DNA of 64,000 nt from Pomphorhynchus laevis (taxonomy: Eukaryota; Acanthocephala; Palaeacanthocephala; Echinorhynchida; Pomphorhynchidae), in contig WNNJ02003171.1 in NCBI GenBank assembly GCA_012934845.2, positions 37,435 to 101,434 of the forward strand, in the 5' to 3' direction. This document shows, piece by piece, positions 34,701 through 49,700 of the stretch. The notes under the pieces are model-generated. The model was not told the DNA's origin and did not search any database. It saw only the letters and a list, made by a program, of their open reading frames with translations. How positions within the stretch are numbered: the stretch's first letter is position 1; every line of letters starts with the position of its first letter. The position numbers and the translations under genes are program-made.

Positions 34701-37700
34701 GTTGTCCAGATTTACTCTCGAGTAGGTGAACTATCAATATGAACAATTGATATTTATACTAGAGAAAATTCGTTTCCAATCCGAATTATTACAAGAAGGC
34801 AAGGAAACAGGAATATTTATTTGATTACAAAAATCCAATATTTCGACGGCACTACGGCATGTAATCTTCAGGATTAATCAGAATTTGTTTAACAAATTCT
34901 TGATTACTAACTACTTAGAACCCTGAAGATGACGTGCCGTCGAAATATTGGATATTTGTAATCAAATAAATATTCATGTTTCCTCCCCTTCTTGTGATAT
35001 TTATACTATTATCAGCATACAATCAGATGAGTTAGCGTCTAGCGGCTCAGTTAGTTAATAAAATCATTTTTTCAAAGAAAATAATGAGCAAAAAATATAT
35101 TTTAATTAAAAAATTAATGATCAAAAATTCTTAATTTTCATCTAACGTAGTTTTAATTACAACTTTTAATTGTTTCGCCAATTGACGCAATTATCGACTA
35201 ATCTAATTTTAATTGCCTCTATTTAGATATCAAGGTCGAAGCTTCCAATTATCAATGAGGAACACACTATCATGGAGGCTGTTCATGATCACGATATTGT
35301 GCTAGTATGTGGCCAAACGGGATCAGGGAAAACCACTCAGGTTCCACAATTTCTATATGAATACGGATTCACATTGTAAGTCATTTTTTAAAAATTTAAT
35401 TTGATTTAATTTTAATTTGATTAAATTTAATTTAATTCAAAAATTTAATTTGTAACTTTCTAAATCTTTCATTCAACTTGAATTCAATAAATCTGAGCAT
35501 AGGTCTGGTAAAAAGATAGGTATTACTGAACCAAGAAGGACAGCTGCTAGGCAAATGTCATTTAAGGTAGCAGACGAGCTGTGCCTTCCTAAAACGTATG
35601 ATTTTATTTGCTTTTATGTTTTAATTTGCTTTCGATTTTAGACAAGTATCTTTCCAAACACGATTTGGCGGTAATGTGTCCGAAGATACCATCATAAAAT
35701 TTATGACAGATGGAATTCTCTTACGAGAAATATACACCGTAGGTTTTCTTTGAACAAATTCAATACAAAATACTGTCAAACCAATAATAATATAATTTTA
35801 TTATATAACGGCTATATTTCAGTTACTACTGTAACATCATGAGGCATATGAACAAAAAGAAACACTTATAAAGTGTCGATTTATAAAAAATTATTGTTCA
35901 TTTACGGAATTTAACTTGGTGATGTGCCTTACTAAAAATAAAATTTTGCTGCAAAGCGGAGAAACAATAAAAATTAATGATTTTATTAATTGAAATGGAC
36001 ATTCAATTATTTTACTAATAAATTAAGTTTCTTTTATTATTTGGGATTAATAGTTATTTTAGTGGACTGTTATTTGCAATAATCGTATTTGCAAGGTACT
36101 TTTGAAGGTACTTACAGATTTTACTTACAGTTGATATAACAGTTCAATCTTTAGTGCAATAACTTAACATTTTGATTATTTTAATCACATCATTCATATA
36201 CATTTGTGATTCTTTTTACTACATTCAATGCTTTTTACTATCATTTACAACAAATCAATACTTCGATCGAACTTACATCTTCGGGTTAACACATATCGAT
36301 ACTTCCTCTTCGTATATAGTCGGTACAGTACGTATCTAGCACTTTCTTTACGATTTCCGAACTTACATCATGGGGTTTAAAAGAGTTTCGATGTTTCACA
36401 GTTTGGAAATACAGAAGATATATGCAGACAATACAATAATCCTTTTTTTTACGAGATGTAATATATCGCATAAATATAGCAGATATTTAATATTAATAAA
36501 GTTTTAAATTAAATTATAATTATAACATCACAGAATATCATTTCATATCCAAATATATCCATTATGTCAATATATCAACATAGATACAATATAAATTTTA
36601 TAATTATATTTTAGGAACTTGCTAATTTAAAATATTCTTTATTGTGAAATTGCGTGTTTGGTATAATGTTTTATTATAATCCAGTATTTTCTGTGATTCA
36701 TATTGCCGCTATTCGTTTCCGGAGTTGAAGTATTTTTAGGACCGAAATCTCAGCAATTATTCGGCGATTATTCTAGATGAAGCTCACGAACGGTCAATTT
36801 TCTCTGATATTCTTATCGGACTATTAACAAAGATCGTTGACACCAGACGAAATGTATGAATAAACTTATGACTATTTATCTACCTTTTTTTAGTCAGATG
36901 ACGGTCACTTGAAAGTGATCATTATGTCAGCAACTTTAGAACACGCGAATTTTACTGAGAATAAGCTTTTGTTCCCTGATCATATTCCACCAGTTATATC
37001 GGTATGCTAACTGTTTTCAGGATTTATTACTCATTTGGATCTTTTATAAAGTTTTTTTTAAATAAGTTTAAAGGAAAAACTCTAATTTTTGTAATTTAAC
37101 TTTTAATAAAACTTTGTTCCTTTTCAAAATATTTAAAATGTGACGTCAACCCGAATTTATAAAACCGAATTTCCGACAAATTGCGCATGCGCTTGTCATA
37201 AAATGTGAAAATCCTTTATATCTTCAAAAGTTTTTATTTTAAATGAAGTAGATTAGATTTTGAAAAAGATAGCAATTAAAAATCTAATCAATAAATATAC
37301 GGTTTTAGTTCGCTTACTCCAAATTTTAAAATGACTTACTTTAGTTTAATGCTTTAAATCAAATGTAAGCTTCGCAAAATGTGAAAATTGGAATTATTTA
37401 TAATTGGGAATTATAAATAATTCTAATGATTAAAAGTGAATTGAATTATGAGCATCGAGGATAGTGTTATAATGACCTGCTGCTCATGTATTCAATTGGT
37501 TGCTACTAACATAACTTGATCTGCTTAGCCGCTATTTTATCGCGACTAGGCATGTTGGATACGTACAAAATACGTTTGCTTTAATTTTTGGAATGTTTGG
37601 AAACAACCAAACATTTGAACTAAAAATGTACGTGTGCCGTATATTTAAGTGTCAGTGCTAATTATTCCAAATATTTTATTGTACATCTCACTCAACTTTT

Positions 37701-40700
37701 AGTCTATACACTATTATTTAGGTCGATTCACGTCAATTTCCAGTCGAAATCAGATTTTTGAGTACCACTCCTGATGACTATGTTGAGTCGTGTTTTAATG
37801 TTGTGAGTATAATTGATGTTATATGCCGGCAATTTAATTAAATATCTAAGGTGCAACAAATTCACTGTACTGAACCAGAAGGAGGCATTCTTGTATTTGT
37901 AACGGGAAAGTTGCATATTTCTCAGCTGTGTGCTAAATTAAGAACGGCGTTTCCGAAACAAAGAGAGAACATTAATCATAATGGAAATAAAGGTTTGCAT
38001 TTAACATTTTTGAAGCTAATGGTTTGCGTTTTTAATTGTTGATATGGTATCGTGTATTTAATATTCTTTATTTGTAAATATTATTATTTATTATTTGTTG
38101 ATATTTATTTATTATTTGTTGATATTTAGTATTGGTCTATGTTATATTTTACGCTTATGAAAAGTTGTATAGATAATACAAATCAAACATCATTATATTA
38201 CCGGTATATTTAATATTTTTAATGTTGGTTTAACTTATGTGCGTGTCTTTTACTTTTATCTTCTGTAAAGATTGATCAACATCCAATAAAATTTTTCACA
38301 ATAAATTATATTTAATAATAATCTTTTATTTAAATATTTGTCGAAAATATAAAAATTAATATTTTGTGCGATAATAATGCTTTTTGAAACTCCTCTTACG
38401 CAGAGTTAAAGAATTTTCACTTGATGATTACTAAGTTATTGTTATTATATAATAATTATATTATATCAATATAATTATAATTGAATATCTAAAACGAGAA
38501 TGATACCAATCCGCGCCAGACTAGGAATAGCGACGAAAAACACTGCTAGATGTTGTTTCGTCATCACTATGACTCATCAGTGCCAGTTCCTTCCCACTGC
38601 TGGATGCAGAGGAGGACTAGCAGACGGCAATCAACAAATCATGTGTATGATGTATTAGAAAACTTCTAGTAACACCATCATTGGGTGGTGAAATAACACT
38701 ACCGTTTCATTAAAAAGGATCATTACCCAAGCACTGGCAAATGCCAGCGCAAGATATCTTGTATATCTGCTAACTTCTTTTAGGAATATCTCAAAACTAG
38801 AGTGATACCAATCCGCGTGAATTTTGTTAGTCATTTTTAGCCAAACGCGGAAGAGCAACGATAAACACTGCTAAATGCTGTTTCGTCATCACTGACTCAT
38901 CAGTTCCAGTTCCTTCCCACTGCTAAATGCAGATGAGGACTAGCAGACGGCAATCAACAAATCACGTGAATGATGTATTAGAAAACTTCTAGTGACATCA
39001 TCATTCAGATGACGAAACAGCATCTATCAGTGAATGTCGTCGTTCTTCCGCGTCTGTCTAAAAATGACTAACATAATTATAATTACTTTATATTATAATT
39101 ACTCATGATTAGTAACCTTCCGACGTCGTGCATGATATTAGAACTATAAAAGTTATTTAACTTACAAATCCCTCAACCGGCAATTTCGCTTGAATGTCGA
39201 TAAGTTACAACTTAGAAACTACCATGCGGTCAACCATTTATTTTCATTTTATTTGAGATCTTCAATACTTATAGCAATTTCAATTATTTTCGGTTTTTTA
39301 TAGATAATAACGCTCCATCCCAATTAAATCCAAAAGCTTTGAATAATGAAGTGCTAAAGCTTAAAGAGTAAGATTTTGTTAATTTTATTCCTTTAACTAT
39401 TTAGTATTAAGTTTACCAATTGAACCGACTAATTTGCAAAATGAACTTCATCCCCTGCGACACAATGATGACGATGACGAATTATCGGTATTTGCTTAAG
39501 TTTCGAATACATTAATGCATTTTTTCGAAAAAGAACTGGAAGTCTATTGAGGATCAACCTTTACACATTCTTCCATTACATGCGACGCTTAAAGATTCGG
39601 AGCAGCAACGGGTATATCATCATATTTTTACTGTTTATTTTCAAGCTTTAAATAATTTAGGTTTTCAAACCTGTGCCTGAAGGTTGTCGTCTTTGTGTGA
39701 TATCTACAAATGTTTCAGAAGTGTCACTTACTATTCCAAATATAAAATATGTTGTCGATAGTGGAAAAGTTTGGTCTTGTTATTTTGTTAAATATTAACA
39801 TTTTGTATTTTAGGTAAAAACCCGAATTTACAATCGGCTTGCCGGCTACTCTAAATTTAACGTACAGTGGATTTCTAAAGCATCTGCTGAACAAAGAGCA
39901 GGAAGAGCAGGGCGCACATGTAATGGGATATGTTTTAGGTTCGTTTGTTATTATCTCCGTTCACAAAACCGGCGCTTATCCTTCTACCAAGTTCGTCATT
40001 TTTAGTTATCGGATTCTACTCTAATGAATCAATCGATTTGTTTATATCGGTTGTTTCTAGAATAAAATTTCTTTTTTTTTTGTAATTTGCGTGCACAAAT
40101 TTTGCACAAAATTTACAAAATTCTTTTCATTCCTCTTCCATTTCTTATTCGTTTCTTATTGTGTTTGTTGATCTAAATTTCTAGTGAACAAAACTTGGTG
40201 AATAACTTATGAATTAACTTGGCGAAATAACTTGGTAAATTTATTTTAGCAGATTCATGTACTGAAGATAGTTTTCCAACAAAATACAATTATCATGTTA
40301 ATACAGTAATGAAGTAATTGTAATGTACTCGTAATTGTATTGTTAATTAATATATTTATATAATTGACGCATTTGATTCTTATTAATTTTAAAATTATTT
40401 CTCATGATTAAGTTTATGTAAATACCTGATTTTTTATTAATCGTTGAACAACCAATTATTAAATATTCTGAATTTTTAAATATAAAATGTTTTAAGTACA
40501 ATTTGCAAATGATTCATTCAAGGCTCGTATTTAGTTTTATTGTTTTATTATTTTAATAAATTTTTTGAATTTAAGTTAAATCTTCAAATTTAGATTGTAT
40601 TCATCAGTAGTATTTAACGATCAATTTCCGGACCACCCCATCCCGGAAATACAACGAATTCCATTAGAAGAAGTAGTAATGCAAATGAAGGTAATTGAAG

Positions 40701-43700
40701 GTGATTACAAGATTATATATCTTGTTATTTAGTCGATGAATCTCGATATTGACATCCACAAATTTCCGTATCCCACACCCCCACCTGAGGATTCACTAAA
40801 GGTTACTGTGTGGCTATTTACTCATTGCCTTTACTTACGTAACTGTATATTATTAACCTAAAGTAAAAATTAAAGTGCCAAATCTTTGTAAATAATTCAT
40901 CTTTATTAGATCTTTAGATTAATTTTTGTTTGCACTATTTTTGAATCCTGTATCTATCAATAGACATTAGCCACTTGTCACAACACTTGACAACTGAAAA
41001 TATATGTTTAACGTTGCCAAAATGAATTCAAAATTTGTTTACGGATTTTCTTTTATAACCGTTTTTCTTGTTCGCAAATTTCCTTGTTTACAAGTGAGTT
41101 CACAAGTTCTCAAGTAATTTCACCTTATATTATGAACAGATTAAAATTAATCTATAAAATGTTTATTAATTCCACAAGTCAAAGGTTGTTTACTAACCCA
41201 TTTTTCCTTTAAAAATACATTACAAACAAAAAAAACTAATTTTCAATTTCAATTGCATTATTTGATTTGGTACATCGATTTTAATTATTAAATATATCAA
41301 TTTTATTATTAAAAAAATTCAATTTCAATAGCTAAATTTATTTGAAAATCAAAACTTACATTTAATCGCACATTTACAAATTGAAATTTCTTTATCTTTT
41401 TATATTTAATTATTAAATAATTAAATATTATTTATATATTTTATATATATTAATTAAATATTTATATTATTTTTCAATATTAACTTTTATTAATTATTAA
41501 TTTTGTATTTTTGTTATAAAATTTGATTTAAAATTGATTCTACAATAGGACTAATAGCAATAGCTTTTTAATTATTCGTTTTTAAAATTAATAAACTTCT
41601 TTAATTATTGCTTATTCCATTGATACTTGATAAATATTCTTAATACAATATTGTAATCAATATTATAATTCATATTTATATAAATCATTGTTCTTAAACT
41701 ATTATTAAATATGCTATGTTCTTGTCGGGTACACTCGTTTTACCTTAAACAATATTTTGAAAAATATGCTAGTATCAATTTTATGGTAAACAGATGTTCT
41801 AATTTCTAAATGTTTTTATAAACAACAATGAAGAGTGATGTGAAATTTGATAACATCTATTATGTCTTATTTGTGAACAGCTCGGGTATATTTTTGAATA
41901 TGAATAATAAATGTAACTAACAAAAGACCAGATATAAATTTATTTAAATGAAAACGTTTCGATCCGCAGTGGGATCTTTTCAGGTTAAATTAATGATTAT
42001 TATATAGATATAATTTAGCCTAGTTTTATCGTAGTTTTTATAAAGTTTTATCTGTTTATATATAATTATATAATTAATTGAAATTTTATAATAAATGATA
42101 TTTATATTATTGAAGATTAATTAATATTTTAAAATAACATATTAACCTTAAATGATTTCCATACTTACCAATTACTATCTACATCTAAATATGTTAACTT
42201 ATTTGATACATTATTTCTATTGTATATATACAATAGAAATAATGCTAAACGATCAAAATTTCCGATAAAAAAAATATGATTTTTTGATGCTAAAATTTAT
42301 TAATCAAAATATTACATTTTTTTTATCTTGATTTAAAATTGAACTAAATTATGAAATATTGAATTTTAAATGCAAACATATTTTCCATCAAATATTTTTT
42401 ATTTACCCGCACATTTCTATACCTTTAAAAACATTTAATGTAATGGTTTCTAGTTGTTAAAGGTTATTCTTTCTTTGATGACTTTTGAGAAGTTTCCCTG
42501 TGACCTCTCACTATTACTGGCTTGTCACCTGCACTGGGTATAGAATGTATTGGGTATTCCTTATAAAGGAATACTCAATATAATATATTGTATTATATTT
42601 AATTTGTATAATACAATACAATATATTATATAATATTAAGTTTTTTTATATAATATTATAATTAATAATACTATAATATATACTATTATAATGATATTAT
42701 AATGATATTATAATGATATAATATATTATATTATTATACTCATTATACCCTATGTTTAGGCGTTTCTCTATTACCTCTTTTGTAATTGAGTTATGAGTAA
42801 TTATATCAATACAATTTATTTAATCAAATATATTTACTCAGTTTAAATACATTTAAATACTCAGTTTAGATATTTTACCCATTAAATACAGTTTATTTAA
42901 TCAGTTCCATTTAATAATTGAAGCATAATGTAAATTTTTGTCATCATAAAGTTTCTCGTCATTACCGCTGGTTCACTTTTCCAATGTTTAAAAAATATAA
43001 GATAAAATCTAAAGGCAACACACGCTTTGATAATTTCGTGTTTGATTAGTTTTAAATACGAGTTTAAAATATTAGTTTTAAATATTTTTTGATATTAAAA
43101 TAACTCCTCTTTAATTCAATTTTGTTATAAATATTTACAAACGTTTTCAAATATGATCAGTTACTTCAAAGTTTATTAAACCTTTTTTGTTTTATTTTAA
43201 AAATTATTAAAAGTTGATGTCGATCACTATTTTGTTTCATTTCAGTTATACTTTTAGGCAGCCGAACGCCTATTGATTATGCTAAACCTCATTGAAGTCG
43301 ATAACCAGTGCAATGGTAGACAATTGTATATTTCTCTATATGTGAATTTGTTATATAGCTTCTCTTACTAAACTCGGTCGTATTGTAAGCAGGTATCCTC
43401 TAAATCCCAGACATGGTAAAATGCTTGTTATCGCAAAGCATTTTGGTGTTTTTGACTATGCCTTACTCTTGGCAAGCGTAATGACAGTTTCCGATTACTT
43501 TCTCCAAGGTTCAGTTGATATTAGAGAACAAGTGAGTTATATTATTTTTATAATATTTTGTTGATTTATATATTGTAAATTTAATATTTTTATAATATTT
43601 TGTTGATTTATACTTCTCGTTATAAGAAATAGATAAAATTCATCAAATTTGCGTGGGAATGTGCAAAATAATAATATCGTAGTAATAATACATAGTTTCA

Positions 43701-46700
43701 GTATTTCTGACAGAGGATAAATTTTCAGAAAAGCAAAGTCACATCCCAATAATAACTTGTCAGTTGAACAAATCTGATCAGATTACTGAGCCTACGTATT
43801 TTATAAACCAAAAATAATAAATTATTATTCAAGATTTCATGCAATTTATATTTATATCAAGTTAAAATTTAAAATACAAGTCATTTTTATGAATTGACTA
43901 ATAAATAACCTACGATGTATCATAATAAGGAATAGAGTCATCAGGAGAACTGCTTTGTTATCAGGTTGCAGCCCTTATTCTTCGACCCAAAATAGCAGCG
44001 GGGCCAAAAAACGTGATGCACACATCAGCCAATACTCATTATTATCTAGTACAGATCAAGTTAGAATAATGTTATTTACATATCAAAACAACAAATTTTA
44101 TACAAATTATGTGTTCTAGAACATCATCCATGTCGTAGGAATAATATATATTTTTATTTTTTCATCGATCAATTTCTAAAACACTGGGTTGAATCGTTTA
44201 CATCATCAAAAAGAAAACATTTCGATTTGGTTAAAATAATAGGTAATTATAATACTATTGCTCTAATACTTGTAATAATTGTCATCAGCGTAATATATTT
44301 TACCCTTTTTAATAAAATATTTCAAGTCACAATTGACTTTTAAAATCCAAAATTTAAAACATTAACTCTATGCATTGTAAAATTTATTTCTTGTAATTAA
44401 ATATTAAATTTTATTAAATTATTAAATAAAAATGGATTACAAAATGATTTGATAATTACAAATGATTAGATTTTGTCGCCAGAGTTCAGCAAAACTACTT
44501 TTACATTAAGTAGAGAATATTAATAAGTCTTGGAGAAGCATTTTATCTATTTAACAAATATTGTGCTGCTATTTCTAACTTAAGATCGTCAGACAATAAA
44601 AATAGTTGTTCAAAACCTACAGAATTAATAGTATGTAAGACTTGCTCAGTGCCATGTGTATAATATTTTGTCACATATGAATTATATATATGAATTATAT
44701 ATAATATATATGAATTATATACTATGTATTTCTTTTTATTGACAAGACATTTATTACTATTTTAAGATAATGACTACTCTCTTTTATAGTATAAATTATC
44801 TTTATTAGCAGATATTTGTAGCTTTTCATTATATAGGAGGGCATAATTACGAAAAGTTTTGGTGAGCTTCGTCGTAATTGGCTTGGAAAGGTTTGTTATT
44901 TCTTTCGTTATATTTTATAACCGCTTGATTTCTGTTTACAGAACAGTTCTTATCTTCCACTGGGTGATTTCATGCTACTAATGATTGCACAAGAAACATA
45001 CGAGCGCATTGATAGTGTAGATAAAAAACGTAAATTTTGTGAATCTTATGGTATTCGGATGGCAGCAGCAGAAGACGCCGTAAAGCTTAGGAGACAATTA
45101 CGTCGAATTTCATTGCAATTGTTTGAGAATGAAGTGGTCGAGAACAACGAAAAGTGCAGCTTGTCACCAATAAACGAGGAGCAGAGCATGGATTTACGTA
45201 AATCAATTCTCTGCGGGATGATTGATAAGCTTGCCAGGTTATAGATATAATCAAAACCTTTGCATGTTTCTATTAATTGAACTTTAGCAAAAACTATTTG
45301 TCTTAGCTAGTAATGAAACATTACTTACTAAATTAGTATGAGTTTAAGAGTTTTCAAATCCTTAAAACAGTAAATAACTCATTTTATAGGCTTTCCACTA
45401 CTTAGTTGATACACTTTTTAGATTGATCCGTTTTTCGTTCAAACCAATTCGCCACCCTCATATGCAAAAAGTAAAGAAAAGTATAAACATAGAATAAAAG
45501 AATAAAGAATAAACATATATATGCTTATTCTATATATAATTGTCATTAATGCCATTTATTTGATTTTTTCTTTTATTATTAACAAATGTCTCATAATAGT
45601 CCTATGCTGGACACCCATGTTCGTCAAAATAGCATAAAAATTAATTTTTATTTTAAATTTTTATCTTTAAATTTTAACTTTATTTTAATATAAAATTATT
45701 ATATAATTATTATGTAATTATTAATATCTTTTTTTAAATAAAGTTATTAAAATACGTCGAATCAATAATAAATATATAAATCAACATAATAATATTAAAA
45801 ATAAATTTTAACTCTTAAGCGGAAAAGTTTATGGATGGAATAAATAATAAACTTTGTATTAAAATAAGAAAATTAGGTTACTATGATGATACTTTGATTA
45901 ATATGATACACTAGATAATCAAATTTCATCAGAGGAAATAAGCAATTAGCATGTATTTAGCTCCACTGCTATGTTAGGTTGAGGAATAGCGTCCGAAACC
46001 TGATATTATAACAGTTCCTCCTGATGACCTCTAATCCTTATTCTAATACATCGTATGTTATTTACTTGCTTTTATTCATTTTGTAACGAAACACATCATA
46101 TAAATGTTACTAGTCGATTCATTGAGTTAATTTTATTAAATTTTAACTTCATATAAATATAAATTATATAGAATCTTATATGATTATTTAATATTTATAA
46201 ATTACGTAAGTAACCAAAACTTTTCGTAATTATGCCCTGCTATATAATGAAAAGCTACAAATATCTGCTAATAAAGATAATTTATACTATAAAAGAGAGT
46301 AGTCATTATCTTAAAATAGTAATAAAGGTCTTGTCAATAAAAAGAAATACATAGTATATAATTCATATATATTATATATACTATATATAATTCATATATA
46401 TAATTCATATGTGACAAAATATTATACACATGGCACTGAGCAAGTCTTAAATACTATTGATTCTGTAGGTTTTGAACAACTATTTTTATTGTCTTTATTT
46501 TTATTTATCTTTATTTTTAATTAATATATAGTATTATATTCGTTGAATCAGTTTATCTGATTTGTACCAATATTCTGTACGCAATGTGTCCATTGTCATT
46601 ATGTCCTTATTTTAAACTTTATATTCCTTATTTTTAAAATTTATTAGTTCCGTTAGTTCTCACTTTAGACTCTTGCCCATATGGGTTTTTGCGGTTCAAC

Positions 46701-49700
46701 TCTCTTTAAGGGTTATTTTTTAAATCAGTATAAAAAAGAGGATGAATATAATAATATCTGCAGAGACATATATTAATCCGATATCAGTTTTCACATTTAT
46801 AATCCTTTTATTTTGTTTTTATACATGTTAATCAAGTTTCTTTGCTTTTAAACAATAAATAACTTGAAACCAAAGCGTATTGCGGTCAAATTACACCAAT
46901 TTCACCGCAAAGACATTACACCTTTGATATGGCAGCTTACAGGAAATTTATTTTCTCGACATAAAACGTTTATTTAAAGATTTTACACGTGCATGTCATT
47001 CACCATATGTAAATACATAACACGATTATTATTCTTTACATGTTTTCTATAAAACAGTAAAACTGAGCATTTTTATTTTAAAATTTTATTTTTTTCTTAT
47101 TTAAATATTTATTTGAATATATTTCAATGTAGCACACGCTTTCTTAAAAGCGATCAATAGGTGTAATAAATATTTTATCATCATTTTTATTCTCGTATAG
47201 AACATCATGTATCAAGCATTTAGGAATTTTGTATTTTTAATTTTGTATTTATATAATACATTTGTATTAAAAATCAACTTAGGTAAAAGTACATTTGCCT
47301 TTTATCTGTTATATTAAATTAACGTTCACAATATTCAAATCCTTACTATTTCTATAGAACATTTACAAAGTTTGTAAAAAGTTATCAATTATGTTGTTAT
47401 TTGTTTATTTTCAATATATATATTGTATTGTTCAGGAAAAATCCCGACGTGGTGAAGCAGAATGACAAACTTAAGAAGAACTCATATTTGGTAATTGTCT
47501 AAATCTAGATTTTATACAAGATGTGTGGATTTACAGCTCGTTAGCAACGATCGCCCTGCTTGGATTCATTCTTCATCAAGTTTACACGAGGACCTTCCTG
47601 AGTACATTATTTACCAAGATCTGATCGAAAATGACGATTGCCTTTTTATGCACGGTGTGTTTTATATTTTTCGATATTTATTTACCGTAGATCAAATTTA
47701 TTTCAAAATATCAAATTTTGAAGCCTCTGCTATCATGTTTCGTTTTCCAACAGAAACCACAACAAACACGTTGTAGCATCGTTTTCCAACATCCATGAAT
47801 TATTAAAATGTGCTTTGGGAATTCTTATTAATCTTTTATATATTTTCTTTAAATTTTTTAAGCAAATAAATTACCAGGAAATAATTATTTTCAGGTCATA
47901 TGTTTCGTTCTTTTAAGCTGCTATGGAATTTGTCTTATTTGTGAATACAAACACTTCTGTAAGTTAGAATTTGCAGAAACGTTTGAATATTTTATTGAAT
48001 AAAAAAGGTTTTTCTCGATTTTCGTTTTTCTTTTCTAGTCATGTGTTTAAATTTTGTAAAAACTTTCTACATCAATGTTTATTTAAAGTAATCGCATATA
48101 TTATAGATTGATGATTACAAAAGAAACACTATTCAAAACCAAATTAATTGTAAAATTAATTAATTAATTATAAATATTGAAATAATTTTAAATCTATTCG
48201 GGTTTATTAGCCATCAATTTATTATTAAATATTTGTATAAAATGCTTCTTATATTTTACGTTCAATAATGCTATTCACAACCGAGAACACTTTACTCCTA
48301 TCGAACCCATTTTTAAGGAATGATCTATAATAACAGCCCTCTATCTAATTCATTTTTTAACATTCATTATTTATGTTGACTAAAACGTTTTTATAAACAC
48401 TGCCCAATTGACTTTATACACCCTATTACAATCATTACAAGGTATTTGATATGCAATACCATCTTATTCGCGTTTAAATATATTTTTAATTTTTGACATT
48501 TTTTTATTATAAAGAACTATGCTATTGTTGCCATTACCAGAACATTGTGCTTGTTTAACTATTTTACTGTTTCATATATCATCAATATATGGTGCACCCA
48601 TATATATTTTGTCTCTAATTGATGCCCTATAAGTCAAGTCGTAACGCTGTTATCTTTGAAATAAGACTTTTTAATAACCCAAGTAGGAAATCCACTACTT
48701 AATAAACTTTTAATGATTATCTTTTTCCTTTTTTTAGATAATTACTAGAGCAAATTGCCTTCACTATCAAAAAGTGAAAACAATATGTTGATTTAAGGTA
48801 TGGTCTATCACATCTTCTGATCCAATTCCTTTTTTAACAGAATATTTATGTTGACTATTTATGTTAGAAATCATTCCTTAAATGCCAAAAATTTAAATTT
48901 TTATAAATTTTTAAAAAAGCAAACCACATTGCAATACTGATGGTATTGTATATCAAATACCTTATGATGAATGTGATAGCGTGTATATGTGTCAATCTGG
49001 GACATAAATATTATGTTGGAAAATGAATTGGATCAAAGACTTATACGGTAATCATCATATAACTAGCAATATTTTTAAATTGTTCTATATAATTTTATTC
49101 TGATGATGTTAGCAGTTAGCTATCGAACATTCGATTTCGATAAAAATTTAATTCACTCCCTCCATTGATCGGTTAATAATTTGTACGAGTGAACAACAAA
49201 TTTATAACATGATTCAACATGTTTCAAAGCACATCAGTATCACGTTTGTACTATGAAAGCATGAAATACCAAAATATGGAAAGAAATTTGCTGAAATTGA
49301 TCGAGGACTATTTATAACTTAACTTTATAACTTTTTTTAACAGTTGAGTGAATATAGCCACACGAGCATACGCTAGTTCAATGGATGGTGAATGTTCAAT
49401 TGAACATTTAAATAACAATTCTATACACTATCTTTGTTGATCAGTTAATAATATCTTTGTTGATCAGTTAATAATTTCACATTCTGTTTAAGTGACCTGG
49501 AGTTTTTTTGTTTGGTTGCTCTCACAGTTATTTACTTTAATGTTTAGCGAATAAACAATCATGACCCACCAAAATATTTATGCACAATCAGGTTTTGAAT
49601 AACTTATGTTAATTAAACTACTACCACCGTTAGTATTGCGTAAATTTGTTGATCGCTTTTCTTGTATTGATAATTCTATCGAGGGTCGTATATTTCAATT

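Larger units (their letters stand above)
38485..39071. repeat. R3 repeat: two related foldback units in intron 15
   Basis: Unit 2 (38825-39071) has long inverted ends: GTTAGTCATTTTTAG...ACGCGGAAGAGC...GCTGTTTCGTCATC on the left and the complement ending TAAAAATGACTAAC on the right, about 70 bp each. Unit 1 (from about 38490) shares GATACCAATCCGCG, TTTCGTCATCACT, CAGTTCCTTCCCACTGCT and GGACTAGCAGACGGCAATCA with unit 2 in direct order, about 308 bp upstream. No coding frame. Each unit has one minus-strand hammerhead-like core. Confidence 0.75.

Noticed and set aside
33658-34725. Open frames of 101 and 78 codons
   Set aside because: They lie inside DHX37 intron 8, have composition of the surrounding AT-rich DNA and show no motif.
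45930-46060. CTGATGA plus GAAAC words in R4 as a hammerhead
   Set aside because: CTGATGA is followed by C or T and not G in all copies, so helix II cannot start properly, and the GAAAC word is not conserved in all three copies.
47495-47776. Open frame of 93 codons as a separate gene
   Set aside because: Its middle part is DHX37 exon 28; the beginning and end read through introns.
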